Shown: in pieces, positions 53,390 through 64,000 of the stretch
How the letters are laid out: each line of letters begins with the position of its first letter
Position numbering within the stretch: position 1 is the first letter of the stretch
Notes under the pieces: model-generated
Told to the model about the DNA's origin: nothing
Databases searched by the model: none
The model's input: the letters and a program-made list of their open reading frames with translations, nothing else
Assembly: GCA_034508935.3 (NCBI GenBank)
Contig: CM067442.1
Location: 145,118,337 to 145,182,336, forward strand
DNA from: Berghia stephanieae
Taxonomy: Eukaryota; Mollusca; Gastropoda; Nudibranchia; Aeolidiidae
Reading direction: 5' to 3'
Length of the DNA stretch: 64,000 bases
Program-made: the position numbers and the translations under genes

Positions 53390-54219
53390 TTGCTTTACAA
53401 AACTTCGCCTAGCAAATTGCGTCATGTTTATATAAACATGTATCTATAATCCTTAATTAATTTCCACAGGGCACCTATTTAGCTTAAATGCAGGTTCGAG
53501 CCTCCATCGCCGCGCGAAGTTTTTATTCTCTGTTGTCTTCTGGCACTTTCCTACTCACTTCATTTCTTGTTCTTGGCAGCTTTACATCCATGGAACTGTA
53601 CATTATAACATAGCTTGGTGATAGTTTCAAAACAGACTAGTGCGTATCGGATTATGCGGAATGTGTGGATAAGGCCAGATACTGAATAACCATTTTTGGA
53701 TAACTTGTAGTGAAAACCATCATAAGATTCACTTCACAAACTGCGTTTCTTTATCTCGTCTATACATTAATGATCATTAATCACATCACTCTTTTAGATA
53801 GGAAAATACTTCCATACCAATGTAGACATGCTGTCAATTTTAATAGCTAAGTTATTTTGGCTAATATTTTTTTTTTCTCTCAACCTGTTTTATTTTAAAT
53901 TAAGTGTTATGAATGTTGTATTATGTTAATACATATTTTTTGTCATCTATTTTAGGTTAGAATTTACTGACTTACGGATCTAGACGATAAAAACAAATAT
54001 ATTATTCGAGTCGTCTTTATATCAACATAAAAGCAAAACATCTGGCATATTTACCTCAACTAGCCAGGGGTAGCCACAGTCCGACGGGGTCCGACGCTTA
54101 TAATTTGTTCTGAGTTAGGAGAAAGACTGCCTGATACTGATAATTGGCCACACTTTCAATATTAAAAAAAAATAAATAAATTTTTGAAGTTACTATTAGA
54201 TCAACAAGACGGAACAGCC
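53390..54219 (+). other. Upstream region of SDE2
   Basis: Between the SINE-D and the SDE2 start codon. No TATA box, CpG-rich block or other core promoter element stands out; the transcription start is not located. Confidence 0.3.
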
Positions 54220-54309
54220 ATGTCAATACAGTGTCAAATTGGATGTCATTGTCTCATCAAAGATTTTAATTCGGGTTCACATGTCTCTCAACTCTTGAAT
54301 GAACTGAAC
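54220..54309 (+). CDS. SDE2: SDE2 exon 1, start codon
   Basis: 30 codons from ATG to donor GTAAGT, phase 0: [20 protein letters not shown] then [10 protein letters not shown]. First half of the ubiquitin-like beta-grasp. Chosen because it joins in frame to the next exon and no other upstream ATG segment ends in a phase-0 donor with Ubl-like text. It starts directly at the fold, without an extra N-terminal tail. Confidence 0.8.
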
Positions 54310-54793
54310 GTAAGTACGGTACAGCACAGGTAACGGCAACGGCAACGCCTCATTAGACTAATCATCCTCCCCCTTTAATATTAATTAAAATTCCTCCTCC
54401 TGTCGCTATCACTACTCAATCAACGTACAGTTTCTGCTTGTCATCGTTGTCATATTCTTCTCCTGGCCCCCCCCCCCCCCCCCCCCCCCCCCTTTCCTCA
54501 TCGTCATCAGCATCATAACTCATAACCATAGTCATAGTCATAATCATCCTCTTCTCCTCCTCGTCCGCCACTCACTCGACTCACTTCGACTCCTCGTCCT
54601 CCTCCCCCTCCTCCTCCTCCTCCACCTCCTCCTCCTTCTTCTTCATTTTCTTCTAATGTGTGTGTTCTAATTCCGATGCCGATAAGCGAATCAATCACAA
54701 TCGATGTCTAAGATGAAGACTGGTCAGTTTGGGAGTCTAGTTTTTTTTTCTTCTCTAGATTTAGATTGCCAATTTTCAATTACATTTATATTA

Positions 54794-54883
<90 letters not shown>

Positions 54884-57800
54884 GATATCTTCAATTGGCA
54901 ATTCAGACTCGAGTCTGCGGGCAGTGGACATAGGGTGGAACTGATATATAAATATAAGAAGAGTTCAGAAGAAATCTGTTTTGCCCATCTTATCATCAGA
55001 TTGACTTGATTGACTCGGCCAATACCTTCTCTTCGGACTGTGGAGGGATTGCTGCCTGCCTAACACTCAGAATTTATATTATTTTGTCCCTGTATTATTT
55101 GGACAACATGTAAAGGTGTTAGAAAATACGCTTTTCCTTTAGAGCACAATTACTTTGAACGACCTTTTGAAGAGTTTTAACTCTTTTCTTTTTATTTTCT
55201 AACTGGACTTTCAATTGATCAATGATTTTGTTTTTCTCATCAAGTAAAGCAGTTTAGACTGTGTGCTGTTACTATACCATTATTGTTATTTTCATTTGCA
55301 TCAATTTTATGTAATTGTCATAAGATACATTGACATTTTGAAAAACTATCAGGGGACGATTCAGACTCGATTCCAAGTAACTTGTCAATTGTACATGATG
55401 CACATTGGAATTTGAATCCAGCTATTCAGAGACCTAAGTCTCAATAGCCACAACCTTTATATTTTCCTACCATTATCTTTTTAAGATAAATTGTTTATTG
55501 CTTGTGGCCGTTTTAGATTAGGTAGTCTCAGACAGAAGAATGTTGAGTATACCCATCTAGAAGGATACCAATGGAATTAATATGCCATGGGACACACATA
55601 GACATCAGCAATTGGTGTAATATTTGGACGTTATTCAAGTGTAAAGTAGGATTATCTTTGTTTTCAAAATATTTTACCTGTATTAAAGTACTGGCTATGA
55701 TCTGGTAAAGTAATCTTGTCGGAGAAGCACAACAAGGTATATATTATTGCAGTGTCGAATTATTGAAAAGTGTTTTATAAGCCATATTTAAAAGTCAGTT
55801 TTATGTTATTCAAACATTTTGACCTTTCTCCATTTCTCTCCAGATTGATCATAACTTGTGTTATGTACTTCATAGAGGCCGTAAAATTGAAGGGACAAGT
55901 CTGTTGGAAGATGGCAACATTTATCACATTATACCCAGAGTACTTGGAGGAAAAGGAGGTTTGTATGCAAAGCATGTTTGGGACAGTGACAAGTAGATTC
56001 TTTCTATTTCTGGCTATTTTTTTTTTTTCTATGTAATCGGTAAGCTTAATTTACCAAGAGAACATCAATAGCAATCTTTTAGACTTGGAATACTAAAACA
56101 ATCAAAAGTGGCAATTTGTCAACCATAATTTCACAATGACTCACTTGACATGGAAACAATTCCAAACAAAACTGATTCTCAACATAAAATCTTGACCATT
56201 GCACCCTCCTTAAATTTTGTTTTTAATTCTCATTCATAGGAATAATGCTTCTTTTTTTATGTCTATTTCACTCCCTTTTCACTTTTAATCCCTGTTCTAT
56301 CTTTTTCAATCGTCGCATCTTCTTACATGTTCAACATTTGAAAGATTTCATCTTTTTATCTTTCTCTTTCACATTTATTGATTTTAGAATATCAGCTCTC
56401 TAAATCTATGACATGAATCATCATACAAAATATTTTACAACGTTTTTTATGTTTTCATTTACCAAATTTAGTTATAAAAAAATAAGTATTCTAAGGATGT
56501 CAAGATTTATCTATCAAATCATTACTTTTGTTAGCATTTTGCCCCTCCCCCCCCCCCCCCCCCTACTATAACCAAAAAAGAAAAGTAGCCGGAGTCTATC
56601 CCATTTTTTTTTTATAGCATGAAACGGACAATTGCAATTTCTTACTACCCACTTATAAATAGGATGCTAGTCTGTTGCAAAGTACTTCCTGCTAAATATG
56701 ACTGACCCAACTTCCCAATCACTGCTGGGTGGACAGGGCATCAGGAGAAAAACAATCTCAACTCAGGTTCAATCTCAGTCCCTTTGCATGTGCAGTGAGT
56801 GCTCTACCAACTGAGCTATATCTTACTATAACAAGGGGGTCATTAAATTTAAATAGAAATATTGTATGGTTTCATAAAATTTTCTCTTTGCAGGTCTAAT
56901 TGATTCACTTGTTATTTTGATTTTTATTTACACTTTTTTTTTTCTTCATCATTATCATGGTGTGAGTATAAACACTTGGCTCACATTTCTTGTTTTCTTG
57001 GCAGTACTCAAAATAATTTAATATTTTTATTCAGGTTTTGGATCTATGCTTAGAGCCATTGGAGCACAGATTGAGAAGACGACAAGTCGAGAAGCTTGCA
57101 GAGATTTGAGTGGACGGAGAATGAGAGATGTTAACAATGAAAAGAAGTATGCTCTATTGGTGTTTTTATTTTTAACTGTAACAAATCTGCCACTGGTTTT
57201 GATTTAACTTTCAATCTGTACATGTTTTTCATTTCTAAAGTAAGCTATTTATGATTTGTCTTTCATGGATTTCGATTTTGACCTGTTACATGAAATTAGA
57301 AACAAAGAGTTTAGAATATTGTAATTATAACCATAGGCCTAAAGAGCCGGTTTTTTTCCCCATTGGTGCCTTTAGTTGATTGCTACCTTTGTAAAGTGTT
57401 TCCATCAGATCTATCCGACCCAGCTACCTAAACACATTGCTTGGTGCAGAAAATAACCTTACTGCAGGTTTGCATACATGTCAATTTTATTTAGCTACTT
57501 GGAGCAAATATGCAAAAAAATTAACTAAAAAATGAGTTTCAAATCCTCTCTACTCCAACTGTGGTGTGATGATTACCAAAAAAATATTAAAATAGAAATT
57601 CATGCAATGGTCCATTCCCCCAACTGATATCTAATCAGGATGTGAGAATTGAAAATCTAAGTCTAAATTATAGAATATGATTGTAATTAAAATGATTTTA
57701 AATGGGTTTGAATTCATTTTTTAAAGACTTCTAAAACAGATTACGTAACTCATAAAGTTAAATTTTATCATTTTTTATTTTTATCATAACATAATACCAG

Positions 57801-60800
57801 ATTTAGACAAGAGGTCATATATATGGTTATAGGGGTTTAACAACTATTATATATAATCAAATTGTAAGCCTTAAGACAGATTTCTGATGATGTTAACAAG
57901 AACAATAAATTGGTATTTTTGTCGTTGTTCTGATCACATAATATGGTTAATATAAGTTTAACATTTGTTATAATCAACTTCTCAGCTTTTTACTAAAGTA
58001 TAATTTTTAATACTCTAGTTGTGATGATTTTTTTTTTTTATGTCGGAATTTAAAAAATATAACTTGGGTCTAAAAATATCGTATTGTATCAGGCGTTTGT
58101 AGATGTTTGTGTAAATTTAAATTTTGAAAATCCATGTTTCCAGGTTGAAGGATTGGCTTGCAAAAGAAAGTGACAGAGAACGTGAAAAAGCCGAACGCAA
58201 ACAAGAGAAACTGGCTGCCCAGTTAGCAGGGCCAAAACACAAGTTTGATGATCCTGAGTATCACAAGCAACGATCCAAAGTCCAAGAAGATTTAGACGAT
58301 GCCCTGCAGAAAGGTAATGACTGATTTGTATGGGATTCATTGGTCTGCTCATTGCACAGTACGGCCATTGAAAAATAGGTTGTGAATTTTAAATGCTTTT
58401 ACAATCATGAAAAATGAAGTGAGCTACCAATTTGCACAATCTCATTGAAATGAATCATTTACAACTTGTTTGAATGTATGCAAACTAGACAAAAAAAAGG
58501 GCCTTAATAAAATACACATATTGACAAGCCTATAGGATTAATTATTAAACCATCGGGTACTCCCTAATGGTATCTTTAAGTCTATCTTTCTATGTTTAAA
58601 AAATACCTTTGAATAAAAAAACGGAATTCTTTAAATGTTATTGGTTTTATTTGTTTTGATTTATCAACAGACAAAACTATATTATTCAAATCAAATTGCA
58701 TATATAAAAATTTCATCTGCTTATGGTCTTGTACTAGTGTCTTCTCCAAACAGTTTGAAACAATTGCAATTGTCTATTTTATGCTACTGAAACCAGGTTT
58801 AACTCTGGCTCCCTTGGTCTCTGAGTGACTACTTTTACAGTTCCATTCTTCCATATCTCGTGAATGCCCCTGAGTATAAGTAAACCCTAGCACATTTCAT
58901 ATTGTATTTTCTGACAAATACTTTGTTTTATTCATAAGTGCTAATGGTTTTCTGCGCATCTGCAAAAATCCACGATTTTGTAGTCACAGGAGGAATTTCC
59001 TCCATTAAAAAAAAATACATTTCCCCAATCAAATGTACTGGCCGTGAGAGACTTGATATGAGGTGGAACAAATAGATGCAGTGTCTCACTTTCCAGAAGT
59101 TGACAAAAGTATTAGTGATAGTTTTATCTTCTCAATTGCTCTAAAAGTAAAAGGTTAGTGCAGTACAAATGGGGCTTAATAAAGGCAATTGTTTAAAATT
59201 TTCCTTTTTTTTTTCACCTTAGTCACCATCAGCTCTGATTAATTTAATCTTCTCAAAGGACAAGGAACATTTTTGAATACCAGTTAAGAACCATTTAAAT
59301 TTGGATTGTCTGTGATTTTTTGCTTCAATTATATTGCTTTTTTTTCTTTTCTTTTCTATCCTAGGTTTGAAGAGATCTGTTGAAAAAATGGGGATGCATC
59401 TTCATCAACTCCCTCTAGACCTGTCAAGAAAGTAAAGACCACCTCTAATAAAGAGTGGTGAGTATTTATTACATTCCATTAGGCAGAGAGTATTTGCCTT
59501 AAACAACATGCCCCAGCCGTTGTGTTTCAGACTTGTCATTTGTATCGAATCAATCAGTGGATGCAAATTGATTTTTCAGCCAAATTCTATTAATCGATTT
59601 TTATCAAAATTTTAATGGGGAAATTAGTGAAAAATATTCTTGTTTTAGTCAGTTTGTGACCAAATTACATTTTGACATTTCTTAAGTTTTTGAAAGTAAT
59701 AATTTCTATAAATTAGTATGAGAATCATGCATTTTGTGTTAAGATTTTTTTCTCTTGAAATTTGGGTATTTTCCAGAAGTAAACAGTTTTTAAAACATTT
59801 TTTTTGTTTATTCATCTTAACAACTCCACTACCACGTTGTCTCATTCATCCTGTTTTTTTTTATAAAGGGGAAACTGGAAACGTCCATTTTATCTGTTTT
59901 CGTATATTAAATTGAAACTTACATTCAATTTCACATTGTTATTTATTCCAATGAGTGTATGAAAATCACAAATCACACACCAGCCCATGTGAATGTTTCG
60001 ATGACAGTCTGATGCGTTTCTGTCCATTTGAAAAAAATTGATTAAAAAATCGAGCTTTTATATAGAGCAATATCCACTAAACGTGCTCAAAGCGCTTTAC
60101 AAAGGGGTCCCTGTCCAACAGCAACATTCAACATTTAGGACAAGACACTATGCCTGTAAGGCAATATTATAATTTTTTTGGACAGAGACAATGCTGTTAA
60201 CGGCCAGGTATTGATTTTACACCTGAGAGAATGTGAGTAAAGAGCCTTTTTCATTGACTCAACTATGCGCCGAGCGGGACTAGAACCCAGGACCTTCCTA
60301 TCCGAAAGCGAGTGTCAGACCACAAGGCCACATAGCCGGTGTCCATGTAATTATCATTTTGTCATCAATCAAGGGACTGATATAAGCAGTAAATGCATTC
60401 ACTCAATATTTGTATTTGAAAGTCAGACCTGCTATTATGTTGATGTCAATACAAACCTTTTTTTAATGCTCGAGTTGATTTATTATTCATTGCATTTTAT
60501 TCAGTTTCTATTTTTATTAAAATTTGATGATGGATTTCAGGTTTAAGAAAAAGACTTACCTATTTTTCCAAATTTCATTTATTTGTACACAATTTTGTTT
60601 TTCACTTACAGTGTTTTATTTTTTAAAATATATTATGTATCTCTCTGTTTGCGCTATTTGAATGATTTCTGAAATCTCCAACTCTATGCAATCCCGAAAA
60701 ACACATGGTCTAAAAAATGTTACAAAATTATACAGATCAATGTTATGATGAGAGAAACTACAGCGCGAATATGTAACAGTGCTTGGCATAGTCAGTCGAA

Positions 60801-63800
60801 AGGTGAAAACATTGGATTTGCATTTTCTGAAAGAATATGCTCACGAGAGCATTTTAATCTTTATTTGAAGTAAATCGGGTGATCAGGAAAGTATCCAGCA
60901 TCATTTCTCAAATTTCATACTTTTTCAACTTGACTAGCTGTAAAAAAATATTTAGAAGTGAAATTACGCTTTGATATTTCCCGAAGATGTACAAAAAGGG
61001 TTGATTTAATAATTTATGACAAGAACTCATTTTTGATAAAAATTGACCTTCTAACTAAACTTCGCAATATTTCAGTTCAAACCTTTTCACCATCCAACTG
61101 ATTATGTCATTTACTGTAACATATGTAGATTTACTTGCTAAGTGTTATTAATTATACTGTTAATTGGAAGTGATATTATAGATAGCTTCAAGGCGATGTG
61201 TACATATTAGCAGGTCTGATAACCCAAATTGTTATGATCTCATTAATTTATGTAATGGAAATACTCTCAAATCATTGCAAAATATCCATGACAACAATGT
61301 CGAATCAAGCCATAATTGTATCAGACCTGGAAATAAGTACACGCTGCTCCAAGGGGTTTTAACGCTGCTCCAAGGGGTTTTAACGCTGCTCTAAGGGGTT
61401 TTAACGCTGCTCCAAGGGGTTTAAACGCTGCTCTAAGGGGTTTTAACGCTGCTCCAAGGGGTTTTAACGCTGCTCCAAGGGGTTTTAACGCTGCTCCAAG
61501 GGGTTTTAACGCTGCTCCAAGGGGTTTTCATTCTTCATCGTTGAGCTTGAGCTTTTTTTTTTGAGCTTTATATAGCGCAATATCCACTAAATGTGCTCAA
61601 AGCGCTTTACAAGGGGGCCCTGGTCAACAGCAACATTTAACATGTAGGACGGGACATGACGGCTGTTAGGCGATATTACAATTTTTCGGACAAAGACAAC
61701 GTTGTTAACGACCAGGTACTCATTTTACACCTGAGTACGGTGAGAGAATGTGAGTAAAGAGCCTTTTCCAAGGACTCAACTATGCGCCGAGCGCAAGGCT
61801 CGGACCCAGGACGTTCCGATCCGAAAGCGAGTGTCATACCACTAGACCACATAGCCGCATCGTTATTGTTTTTTGCTTTGGGCGTTTGTTTGTCCATTGT
61901 TTGATGCTGTCTAACCAGATTGTTTTTCATTTCTCGTTCCATCATATGACTTAAATTTTACAATACAGTGTAGATTGAAGAAAACTGTACATGTGCGTTA
62001 TATGGTGACAAAGGTTAATATTAATATACAATTTTATTCTTTCATGATTCATCTTATCAGAGGTCTTCGTCATCTCTTATATTTTTAACCACTTCAGTAA
62101 TCACTTTCAATTTTCCCAGCTGATGACATGTTACAGTTCGGTTTAAATGCATCTATCCTATTTATTTTTATTTTCATATCCTTGATTCTAATAGTCCACA
62201 CATCTGAACTATTATCTTGCCCTTATGTAATACTTCAGGAATTTTGTCTTCTTTTCTAGATCTGGTTTACAATGGTTGCAGGTGATCATGATATATAATT
62301 GTTTGTTTTATTCATAGTGGCCAACTATCGGAACTGTCTCGATTTGGCAATCTGAGAAAAATTTAAAGACAAAAAATTGGGACTGTTTATATGGATGAAA
62401 TGACCCTTGCATGTTCCAGGATTATGCTTTTTTGATTAGAAAATTAAAATGGGAACAGGAAAATCTCTAAATAATAATAATGGTATAGATTTATTGTGCG
62501 CCAAACATCTTTTCATCAGGAGGGCTCTGGGTGCATAACATAGATTAAGCCCTAACACAGTAGGCCTACACGACCAACGCTAATTATACACATAATGAAA
62601 AGAAAGCCTGTCGGAATAAGAATGTCTTCAACCGATGCTTGAATTCCTCTAGTGATGACGAAGAATGTATCTCAAGTGGTAGCAAATTCCACAACCATGG
62701 GCCAGAATTCTGAAAGGCTTGTTCACTGTCACCAGATTTTTTCAAATAATAGTCCAAACATACTGCTGTTTTGGGTCATGACAATGTCCTGTTCTTTTAG
62801 CTCTTTGAAAATTTGGCCGCTCTATGTTTATTTGTCAATTCAAGTTATAAATTGTCTTTTTATCAGTTTAGGAATTAATATGATGCATATAATCAAGAGT
62901 CCTTCATATTCTTACTCATCCAAACCTCTTCGCGGGTGGTTGGATGGGAGCATCACCCTTGAATCATATACCTATGATGTTCGCATGGGTGTACGATCCG
63001 ATAGTGATGTCGTTTCTTCTTCTCTTTACTAGCCTATCCTGCTTCTTTGGTTTGTGATTGTATTTTTGACAGGGGATATTTTTTTTTCTGTAAATCTTCT
63101 GCCTGTTTGTTCTTGGTTATTTATAATTTAGCTTATGATATCTTTAGGTTATGATTTTGATTTACATTTGTACTATTTTTGTTAGATTGCTTGTTTTTTT
63201 GTTTCAGCGGTCTCTCATATAACCTCAATTGTGTTGGAAGAGACCTAAAGCAACAAACAACAACAACAAACCTCTTCATTAATCGCTCTAATATCCCAGC
63301 TGATGCCAAAGTTTCAAATGCATCTCTACCCTTTTTATTTTCATGTCTTCTTTTCTAACAGTTATAGTCTACCCATCTGAACCATAACCTTACCAAAGAT
63401 CATATTATGTAACAATTCAGAATTTCGCCTTCATTTCCAGGTCTAGTTTACAATGGTTACAAATAATGATGATTTATAAATGTTCATATTTATTTGTCTA
63501 TCCAACCTATAAATTGTTTTTTTTCTTTCTTCATTTGTCAGGTTAGGGATGGATATCGACTCAGACGACCTTGACAGTGATTCTGACAATGAAGCAAACC
63601 CAGGATCTCCAGGTTTGAGAGAATCTGAAATTCAATCAATGTCCTGCAAAGATCAAAGTGGAAGTGATTCTTTGTCGAACACTTCTGGCAAAGATGGAGA
63701 CAAAAGTACTGAAGCTGTCAAAGGGGAAACATCGAAATCTGACATTTTACACGGTTCTAATTCAAATGACGGAAAGATAGAATCTAACACCAAAGATAAA

Positions 63801-64000
63801 TCTATAAATGCAACAAACAACACAGATGACGATGACAAACCAATTGATTTAGATGAGATTATCAGTATTGACGATCTCACTGTCATGAGTTTGAATCGAC
63901 TAAAAAATGCTCTGACTACTAGGGGTTTGAAATGTGGCGGTACATTAGAGGAACGAGCAGAAAGACTGTTCTCGGTGAAGGGATTATCATCAGACCAGAT
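54220..64000 (+). CDS. SDE2: SDE2 replication stress / splicing regulator (3' end outside)
   Basis: Six exons join in phase to give about 345 residues. In order they are an N-terminal ubiquitin-like fold (about residues 1-65), the [20 protein letters not shown] processing and core block, the [20 protein letters not shown] helix, a basic/acidic coiled region ([20 protein letters not shown]), [10 protein letters not shown], and a C-terminal SAP-like domain ([20 protein letters not shown]). In the known family the Ubl is cut off after GG; the KGG-starting product enters the spliceosome in fission yeast, and in human cells SDE2 is PCNA-associated and supports fork stability. Length and block order match human SDE2 (about 450 residues). 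One exon has a one-base frame break. Confidence 0.93.
54467..54492 (+). repeat. Poly-C tract, 26 nt
   Basis: Pure C run in SDE2 intron 1, followed by a degenerate CTC/CAT-rich region to about 54650. Confidence 0.95.
54795..54884 (+). repeat. (TTA)n microsatellite
   Basis: Pure TTA array of about 30 units in SDE2 intron 1. Confidence 0.95.
55844..55958 (+). CDS. SDE2: SDE2 exon 2, Ubl end and GGKGG site
   Basis: Acceptor CTCTCCAG, donor GTTTGT, phase 1 at the end. Reads [20 protein letters not shown] then [18 protein letters not shown]. It parallels human ENFFVKCNG ... GAVYSLEPRLCGGKGG. The diglycine is the deubiquitinase-type cleavage site. The aromatic pair of the human PIP region (FF) is C-Y here. 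Confidence 0.92.
56547..56563 (+). repeat. Poly-C tract
   Basis: 17 C in SDE2 intron 2, next to a SINE-C copy. Confidence 0.9.
56616..56822 (-). mobile_element. SINE-C copy, antisense
   Basis: Reverse order: ATGAAACGGACAATTGCAA, TTGCAAAGTACTTCCTGC, CCCAATCACTGCTGGGTGG, and the tRNA-like head GAGTGCTCTACCAACTGAGC with AGGTTCAATCTCAG as inverted B box. Confidence 0.82.
57035..57146 (+). CDS. SDE2: SDE2 exon 3, conserved core
   Basis: Acceptor TTATTCAG, donor GTATGC; completes Gly and ends in phase 2. [20 protein letters not shown] then [17 protein letters not shown] is nearly identical to human [20 protein letters not shown] ... LRDVNHEK and is the family hallmark. Confidence 0.97.
57337..57470 (-). 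mobile_element. SINE-C fragment, antisense
   Basis: AAGAGCCGGTTTTTTTCCCC, TGTAAAGTGTTTCCATCAG and GACCCAGCTACCTAAACACA match the reversed family body. The tRNA-like head is missing. Confidence 0.55.
58144..58313 (+). CDS. SDE2: SDE2 exon 4
   Basis: Acceptor TTTCCAG, donor GTAATG, 56 full codons with split ends. [56 protein letters not shown]. Corresponds to the human KQQAEREAEKEQ ... EPKH.F..PDYQQQ ... ERLEDSVLKG segment, a charged helical region ending the conserved SDE2 N-terminal domain. Confidence 0.95.
58705..58840 (+). mobile_element. SINE-C fragment, sense
   Basis: AAACAATTGCAATTGTCTATT, GCTACTGAAACCAGGTTTAAC and TCTGGCTCCCTTGG match the 3' half of the SINE-C body; the head is absent. 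Confidence 0.5.
59365..59457 (+). CDS. SDE2: SDE2 exon 5, one-base frame break
   Basis: Acceptor ATCCTAG and donor GTGAGT fit, but the exon is 93 nt where phase requires 94. It opens GLKRSVEK in the incoming frame; beyond the A run at 59383-59388 the neighbouring frame gives [20 protein letters not shown] and E, then W split with the next exon, leading into the conserved WLGM. No alternative acceptor avoids the break. Most likely one A is missing in the assembly. Confidence 0.85.
60028..60339 (-). mobile_element. SINE-D copy, antisense, 7-bp TSD
   Basis: TGTCCAT at 60021-60027 and 60340-60346. Full reverse order from the tail TTTATATAGAGCAATATCC through GCTCAAAGCGCTTTAC and GTTAACGGCCAGGTATTG to the tRNA-like head ending CCACAAGGCCACATAGCC. 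Confidence 0.85.
60340..61340 (+). other. SDE2 intron 5, middle, nothing recognised
   Basis: AT-rich, no repeat family copy or exon candidate found. Confidence 0.45.
61341..61529 (+). repeat. 21-bp minisatellite, 9 units
   Basis: Unit AACGCTGCTCCAAGGGGTTTT, nine copies in register. Two units have CTCTAAGG in place of CTCCAAGG, and one spacer is TTTAAA. Ends a few bases before a SINE-D. Confidence 0.97.
61543..61857 (-). mobile_element. SINE-D copy, antisense, 7-bp TSD
   Basis: Best full-length copy. CATCGTT at 61536-61542 and 61858-61864. On the reverse strand the head reads GCGGCTATGTGGTCTAGTGG (A box) with GTCCTGGGTCCGAGCC as B box, and the tail AAAGCGCTTTGAGCACATTT with ATTGCGCTATATAAAGC. 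The head resembles tRNA-Pro or tRNA-Glu types. Confidence 0.88.
62466..62600 (-). mobile_element. Truncated retroposon tail, antisense
   Basis: AGATTTATTGTGCGCCAAAC with AATAATAATGG before it has the reversed (ATT)n-GCGC tail form seen in SINE-D relatives. The rest is not assigned. Confidence 0.35.
62932..63267 (+). mobile_element. SINE-A copy 4 with 10-bp TSD
   Basis: AAACCTCTTC at 62922-62931 and 63268-63277. A 336-bp body, nearly identical to copies 1-3; the tail is CAACAAACAACAACAAC. It lies about 270 bp upstream of SDE2 exon 6. Confidence 0.9.
63542..64000 (+). CDS. SDE2: SDE2 exon 6, C-terminal domain (runs off window)
   Basis: Acceptor TTTGTCAG; completes Trp, then [19 protein letters not shown] and a long Ser/Asp/Lys-rich linker. 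It ends [52 protein letters not shown]. Human SDE2 has LGLERLKSALMALGLKCGGT and LFSVRGLAKEQ at the same place, just before its end. The linker is less conserved, as in the family. Roughly 15-20 residues should lie beyond 64000. Confidence 0.95.

Noticed and set aside
61798-61857. Possible tRNA gene on the minus strand
   Set aside because: It is the tRNA-like head of SINE-D; the same head occurs at 51.8, 53.4 and 60.3 kb.

Overview
The window is AT-rich nuclear DNA from an intron-rich invertebrate animal. It shows GT-AG introns, short exons, many tRNA-derived SINEs, LINE remnants and microsatellites. A marine deuterostome such as an echinoderm would fit the SINE style, but that placement is inference. 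All host coding sequence found is on the + strand, in two genes; most open frames elsewhere are repeats or chance.

Gene 1 (408 to 41978) is the 3' portion of an RRBP1/kinectin-family gene (ribosome receptor p180 / kinectin, ER membrane coiled-coil protein). I place 22 exons in the window. Together they encode about 665 residues, almost all charged heptad-type coiled coil. The family signature ELREKNWKAMEAL, the LFPQV and KDWMSTFEKQA segments and the final GTSV-stop identify it. The N-terminal membrane anchor lies upstream of the window. Exons 19 to 21 (36, 78 and 18 nt) are all phase 0 and look like optional cassettes before a 36-nt terminal exon that lies behind a 7.9-kb intron.

Gene 2 (54220 to beyond 64000) is SDE2, a ubiquitin-fold precursor acting in replication-stress control and pre-mRNA splicing. 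Six exons cover the start codon, the ubiquitin-like domain, the GG|KGG processing site, the conserved SDE2 core, the WLGM segment and the C-terminal SAP-like domain. Only the last few residues fall outside. The two genes are neighbours in the same orientation, with about 12 kb of repeat-filled DNA between them. Nothing suggests that they work in one pathway.

One exon of each gene (15107-15195 and 59365-59457) is exactly one base short of its expected frame at a homopolymer. These are most simply assembly errors.

The rest is repeats. SINE-A has four near-identical copies of about 336 bp with target-site duplications. SINE-B has about ten copies of up to 540 bp, clustered at 48.0-52.5 kb. SINE-C and SINE-D are tRNA-derived. 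A LINE reverse-transcriptase remnant lies at 11.2-12.4 kb, and a LINE 3' end is nested inside a SINE-D at 52.9 kb. There are two non-autonomous DNA transposons, a 120-bp tandem array, a 21-bp minisatellite and many simple repeats. The most interesting signal is that SINE-A and SINE-B share two hairpin modules whose loops are conserved while the stems differ in compensating fashion. I saw no retroviral, LTR or Polinton-like element.
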